This document shows positions 61,818 to 64,000 of a stretch of 64,000 nucleotides of DNA, piece after piece. The notes under the pieces were generated by a model. That model was given only the letters and a program-made list of their open reading frames with translations, made no database searches and was not told the DNA's origin. Both the position numbers and the translations under genes were made by a program. The stretch is from Aliidiomarina quisquiliarum (GTDB taxonomy: Bacteria > Pseudomonadota > Gammaproteobacteria > Enterobacterales > Alteromonadaceae): positions 6,232 through 70,231 of the forward strand of contig NZ_JAMFTN010000014.1 in NCBI RefSeq assembly GCF_023922585.1, read 5' to 3'. Numbering within the stretch: the stretch's first letter is position 1; every line of letters begins with the position of its first letter.

Positions 61818-62862
61818 GGGTTGACTCGCGAACCGACCGCTTCAGGGCAAGTACGGCCTGTTGTAGGCTAGGGGCTAAGTTGGTTTGGTATAGTAAACTT
61901 AAACAATGGGGTCTCAATTCAGTTATGGCAACTAGCTCTTTATATAAGGTAATAAAAAGCTTTAGGTCGTTTTGCGCCAGCTTGGTGAAAAACAACTCAA
62001 GCAACCTATGTTCTTGCAGTGCGCTCCAGCAGCGGGCGGCAATGACTAATAGTAGTTCTTGCTGCTCTGCGCTATGGCTGCTTGCAGTTAATAACTGACG
62101 TAGCCAGTGCTGCAATGCAGGCTCGTTAGCGCGGCCTGAGACACAGCGAATAAGGCGCAGGCGTGCGGCCAATGAAGCAGCTTCGGTGCGTAACGCCAGC
62201 AAGTTTTGTTGTAATGCTGAAGGTAAAATAACCTGCTCTAGGGCTAAGCTAAGTGCTTCTTGTATAGGCTCTGGAAAGCTAAAATAGTGCTGGCTTATAT
62301 AGTGTTGTATAGCAGGCTGCTGAAGGCTGCGCACGGCCATGTCATGAATGCCTTGAATACCTAGCAGCTGCCAACTGATATCGCTACGGCCAGAAAAATA
62401 AGCTTCTGCATGTTCAAAATGAATGGAAGGCTCCTGACTTAAAGCGGCAGAAATTTGAGCATGAAAAGCCGCGCGGCGAGCTTCGTCGGGCTGAAAAATA
62501 TAAGGGTTTTGTTGTAACCTTTGTTGTTGCGACTCGGTTAAGTGGGCGGTGGGCTGTTGGCCTAGGGCCTCAACAATAATGCTCATAAAGTGCTGCATGG
62601 CCGCATGTTGAAACATGCCTCGTTCGTCGAGTGGTAAGGCGGCAAACCAAATAAATGGCTGGGCAGCTGCAGTGGTTGAATGCCAAAAAGTAATGGCCAA
62701 CCAAGCCTTTTGCTGCCGCGGCGTAGGAAACGGGCGCACACCTTGTTCTACCTGACGCAGTAAACTAGGCGGCAGCTCCATTACCCGGCGGGAAAGGTCA
62801 TGAGCTCGCCAAGTAACGCCGCTGGCGTCTAAAAATTCAGTCAGAGTGGCTATTTGTGTCAT
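61810..62862 (-). CDS. DUF3549 family protein
   Basis: A 350-residue helical protein of the DUF3549 family: TLTEFLDASGVTWRAHDLSRRV, PFPTPRQQKAWLA, FIWFAALPLDERGMF and GRSDISWQLLGIQGIHDMAVR. Function unknown. It has an Ala/Leu/Gln-rich C-terminal half resembling stacked helices. Divergent from yqcC, with DUF3301 coupled downstream, as in related genomes. Confidence 0.88.
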   Translation of the reverse strand: MTQIATLTEFLDASGVTWRAHDLSRRVMELPPSLLRQVEQGVRPFPTPRQQKAWLAITFWHSTTAAAQPFIWFAALPLDERGMFQHAAMQHFMSIIVEALGQQPTAHLTESQQQRLQQNPYIFQPDEARRAAFHAQISAALSQEPSIHFEHAEAYFSGRSDISWQLLGIQGIHDMAVRSLQQPAIQHYISQHYFSFPEPIQEALSLALEQVILPSALQQNLLALRTEAASLAARLRLIRCVSGRANEPALQHWLRQLLTASSHSAEQQELLLVIAARCWSALQEHRLLELFFTKLAQNDLKLFITLYKELVAITELRPHCLSLLYQTNLAPSLQQAVLALKRSVRESTHV

Positions 62863-62968
62863 TACAGTGTTGTTCTCGCTTTATTCTTAGTGGCATAGCC
62901 GTACATATCAAACCGCAACATTTTTCCATATAATATGGGGTGTTATTTTCACCATAAGGATTTTGCTA

Positions 62969-63286
62969 GTGCTTGCCAAACAAACCACAGCGTTGTTAAC
63001 CCAGTTACGTACTTTGCTAAAAGAGCAGCAGCTTTGGCAAACAGAGCCACCAGCGCCGGAATTACTACAAAGCACCGAACCATTTGCGGTTGACACCTTG
63101 GAATTTCATCAATGGCTGCAGTTTATCATGATCCCCGAGTTTGAGCATCGTCTACAACATAACTTACCTTTACCTAGAGGTTTTGCCGTAAGCCCAATGG
63201 CAACAGAATGTTGGCGCGGATGTTGGGGTGAACGGCGACAACTTATTTTAACCCTGCGGCAGCTTGATGAACTTTTTCGTGAATAA
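62969..63286 (+). CDS. yqcC: YqcC family protein
   Basis: A 105-residue protein. The GTG at 62969 is preferred (AAGGA eight bases upstream); a TTG at 62963 is too close to the same site. It matches YqcC (DUF446): STEPFAVDTLEFHQWLQFIMIPEF and LPLPRGFAVSPMATECWR, helical with an Arg-rich end. Function is unknown; the family is always near truC. The stop lies inside truC. A TATAAT hexamer at 62929-62934 is a possible -10 for this gene. Confidence 0.9.
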   Translation: MLAKQTTALLTQLRTLLKEQQLWQTEPPAPELLQSTEPFAVDTLEFHQWLQFIMIPEFEHRLQHNLPLPRGFAVSPMATECWRGCWGERRQLILTLRQLDELFRE

Positions 63287-64000
63287 CGAACACCCACAGG
63301 ACAGCGAGCAGTTTCCTTTTGGCGAGCTTGCACTGGTTTATCGCGATGAACACCTAGTGGTGATAAATAAACCCGCCGGCTTGCTAGTGCATCGGTCTTA
63401 TTTGGCGCGGCGCGAACGTTGGTTTGCCATGCAGCTATTGCGTGACCAACTTGATCAGCATGTGTTTCCAGTGCACCGGTTAGACAGGCCTACTTCGGGT
63501 TTATTGATGTTTGCTTTGTCGTCGTCTGTTGCAGCTTTGCTAGGCGAGCAATTTGCTGCAGGGGGCGTGCATCGTGGTTACCATGCGGTGGTGCGGGGCT
63601 ATGCGCCAGACCAAGGGCGTATAGATTACCCACTAAAGGTAGAGCGAGACCAAATTGCCGACAAATATGCCCAGCAAAATAAAGCAGCGCAAGTAGCCAT
63701 AACTAACTTTGCTTGCCTTGAGCGGGTAGAATTACCCTACAAAGTAAGTACTAAACACGACACCACGCGTTATTCGTTGCTGCAGCTAAGCCCAGAAACA
63801 GGGCGCAAGCACCAATTACGGCGGCACTTGGCCCATTTAAGGCATCCTATAGTAGGCGACACGCGGCATGGCGATGGTCGCCATAACGAGTTTTTTCGCA
63901 GCCACTTTAACTGCCACAGGCTGTTATTAGCGGCAACTAAATTAAGTTTTACCCACCCTATAAGTGGAGCGCCTGTTGTATTAGAACAAGCGCCACCCAA
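63267..64000 (+). CDS. truC: tRNA pseudouridine(65) synthase TruC, cut by window end
   Basis: An open frame of at least 244 codons reaching the window edge; the ATG at 63267 is inside yqcC, overlapping it by 20 bases (GTG at 63279 is an alternative). The catalytic motif VHRLDRPTSG with the Asp is intact, after VINKPAGLLVHRSYLARRE. Other TruC features: TRYSLLQLSPETGRKHQLRRHLAHLRHPIVGDTRHGD. Modifies U65 of tRNA-Ile and tRNA-Asp. Only the C-terminal few residues are missing. Confidence 0.95.
   Translation, partial: MNFFVNNEHPQDSEQFPFGELALVYRDEHLVVINKPAGLLVHRSYLARRERWFAMQLLRDQLDQHVFPVHRLDRPTSGLLMFALSSSVAALLGEQFAAGGVHRGYHAVVRGYAPDQGRIDYPLKVERDQIADKYAQQNKAAQVAITNFACLERVELPYKVSTKHDTTRYSLLQLSPETGRKHQLRRHLAHLRHPIVGDTRHGDGRHNEFFRSHFNCHRLLLAATKLSFTHPISGAPVVLEQAPP

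Noticed and set aside
1-64000. tRNA, rRNA, CRISPR arrays, transposases, prophage genes
   Set aside because: Read through both strands without finding cloverleaf-like sequences other than tmRNA, repeat-spacer arrays, or recombinase motifs.

Overview
The window looks like a chromosomal segment of a marine gammaproteobacterium of the order Alteromonadales, most plausibly Idiomarinaceae or a close relative. The inference rests on protein similarity recalled from E. coli, Vibrio and Shewanella orthologues (AcnA, Mfd/CsiV, LolCDE, MsbA/LpxK/YcaR/KdsB, RlmM, PpnN, QueF, Syd, TruC), on small families typical of this group (DUF3192, DUF3301, DUF3549), and on a rich amino-acid catabolic gene set. No taxonomic computation was possible.

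Positions 1-4980 are accessory. Positions 1-1531 are the tail of an integron cassette array: three VCR-like attC sites (about 1-75, 485-583, 1471-1531) delimit two cassettes, one encoding a small lipoprotein and one a TIR-like (CAP12/Pycsar-type) protein that is probably an antiphage effector. Next is a divergent type II restriction-modification pair: a Dcm-like cytosine-5 methyltransferase and an MvaI/BcnI-family endonuclease, predicted to act on CCWGG. The intergenic region between them carries a LexA-box-like palindrome and a second palindrome over the methylase promoter. The block stops at the 3' end of ssrA (tmRNA), a classic island insertion point.

Positions 5100-24300 hold metabolic and envelope genes: a FAH-family hydrolase, an AbgT transporter, a ChaN-like lipoprotein, an M14 peptidase, a DsbD/ScsB-type reductase, TesB, a phosphodiesterase lipoprotein and AcnA. 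They are followed by a tightly packed five-gene operon (19203-24332): an FN3-like membrane protein, a Na+/solute symporter, a 39-residue membrane miniprotein, an aspartate-carbamoyltransferase-like enzyme that has lost the aspartate side-chain binding residues, and an AsnB-type amidotransferase. This operon is the best candidate here for an undescribed metabolic system.

Positions 24300-39950 are conserved core: csiV-mfd, a PilZ protein, lolCDE, a DUF2062 protein, comEC and msbA-lpxK-ycaR-kdsB. Two c-di-GMP synthases occur, at 40035 (PAS-PAS-GGDEF) and 57248. Positions 42282-48861 encode a valine/isobutyrate degradation operon (mmsA, acyl-CoA dehydrogenase, HIBYL-CoA hydrolase, mmsB, SDR) with a divergent AraC regulator, followed by a REP-like inverted repeat and the branched-chain amino-acid exporter azlCD. 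From 50172 to the end the gene content matches the E. coli gcvA-rlmM, ppnN, queF-syd and yqcC-truC neighbourhood: a small CxxC protein, a LysR regulator, a hydrolase and rlmM, NAD-type isocitrate dehydrogenase, an operon dgc-ppnN-DUF3192-HDOD-like, then queF/syd, GNAT, Mpo1-like, DUF3301/DUF3549, yqcC and truC (cut by the window end). No stretch over about 300 bases lacks a gene. No tRNA, rRNA, CRISPR, transposase or integrase was seen.
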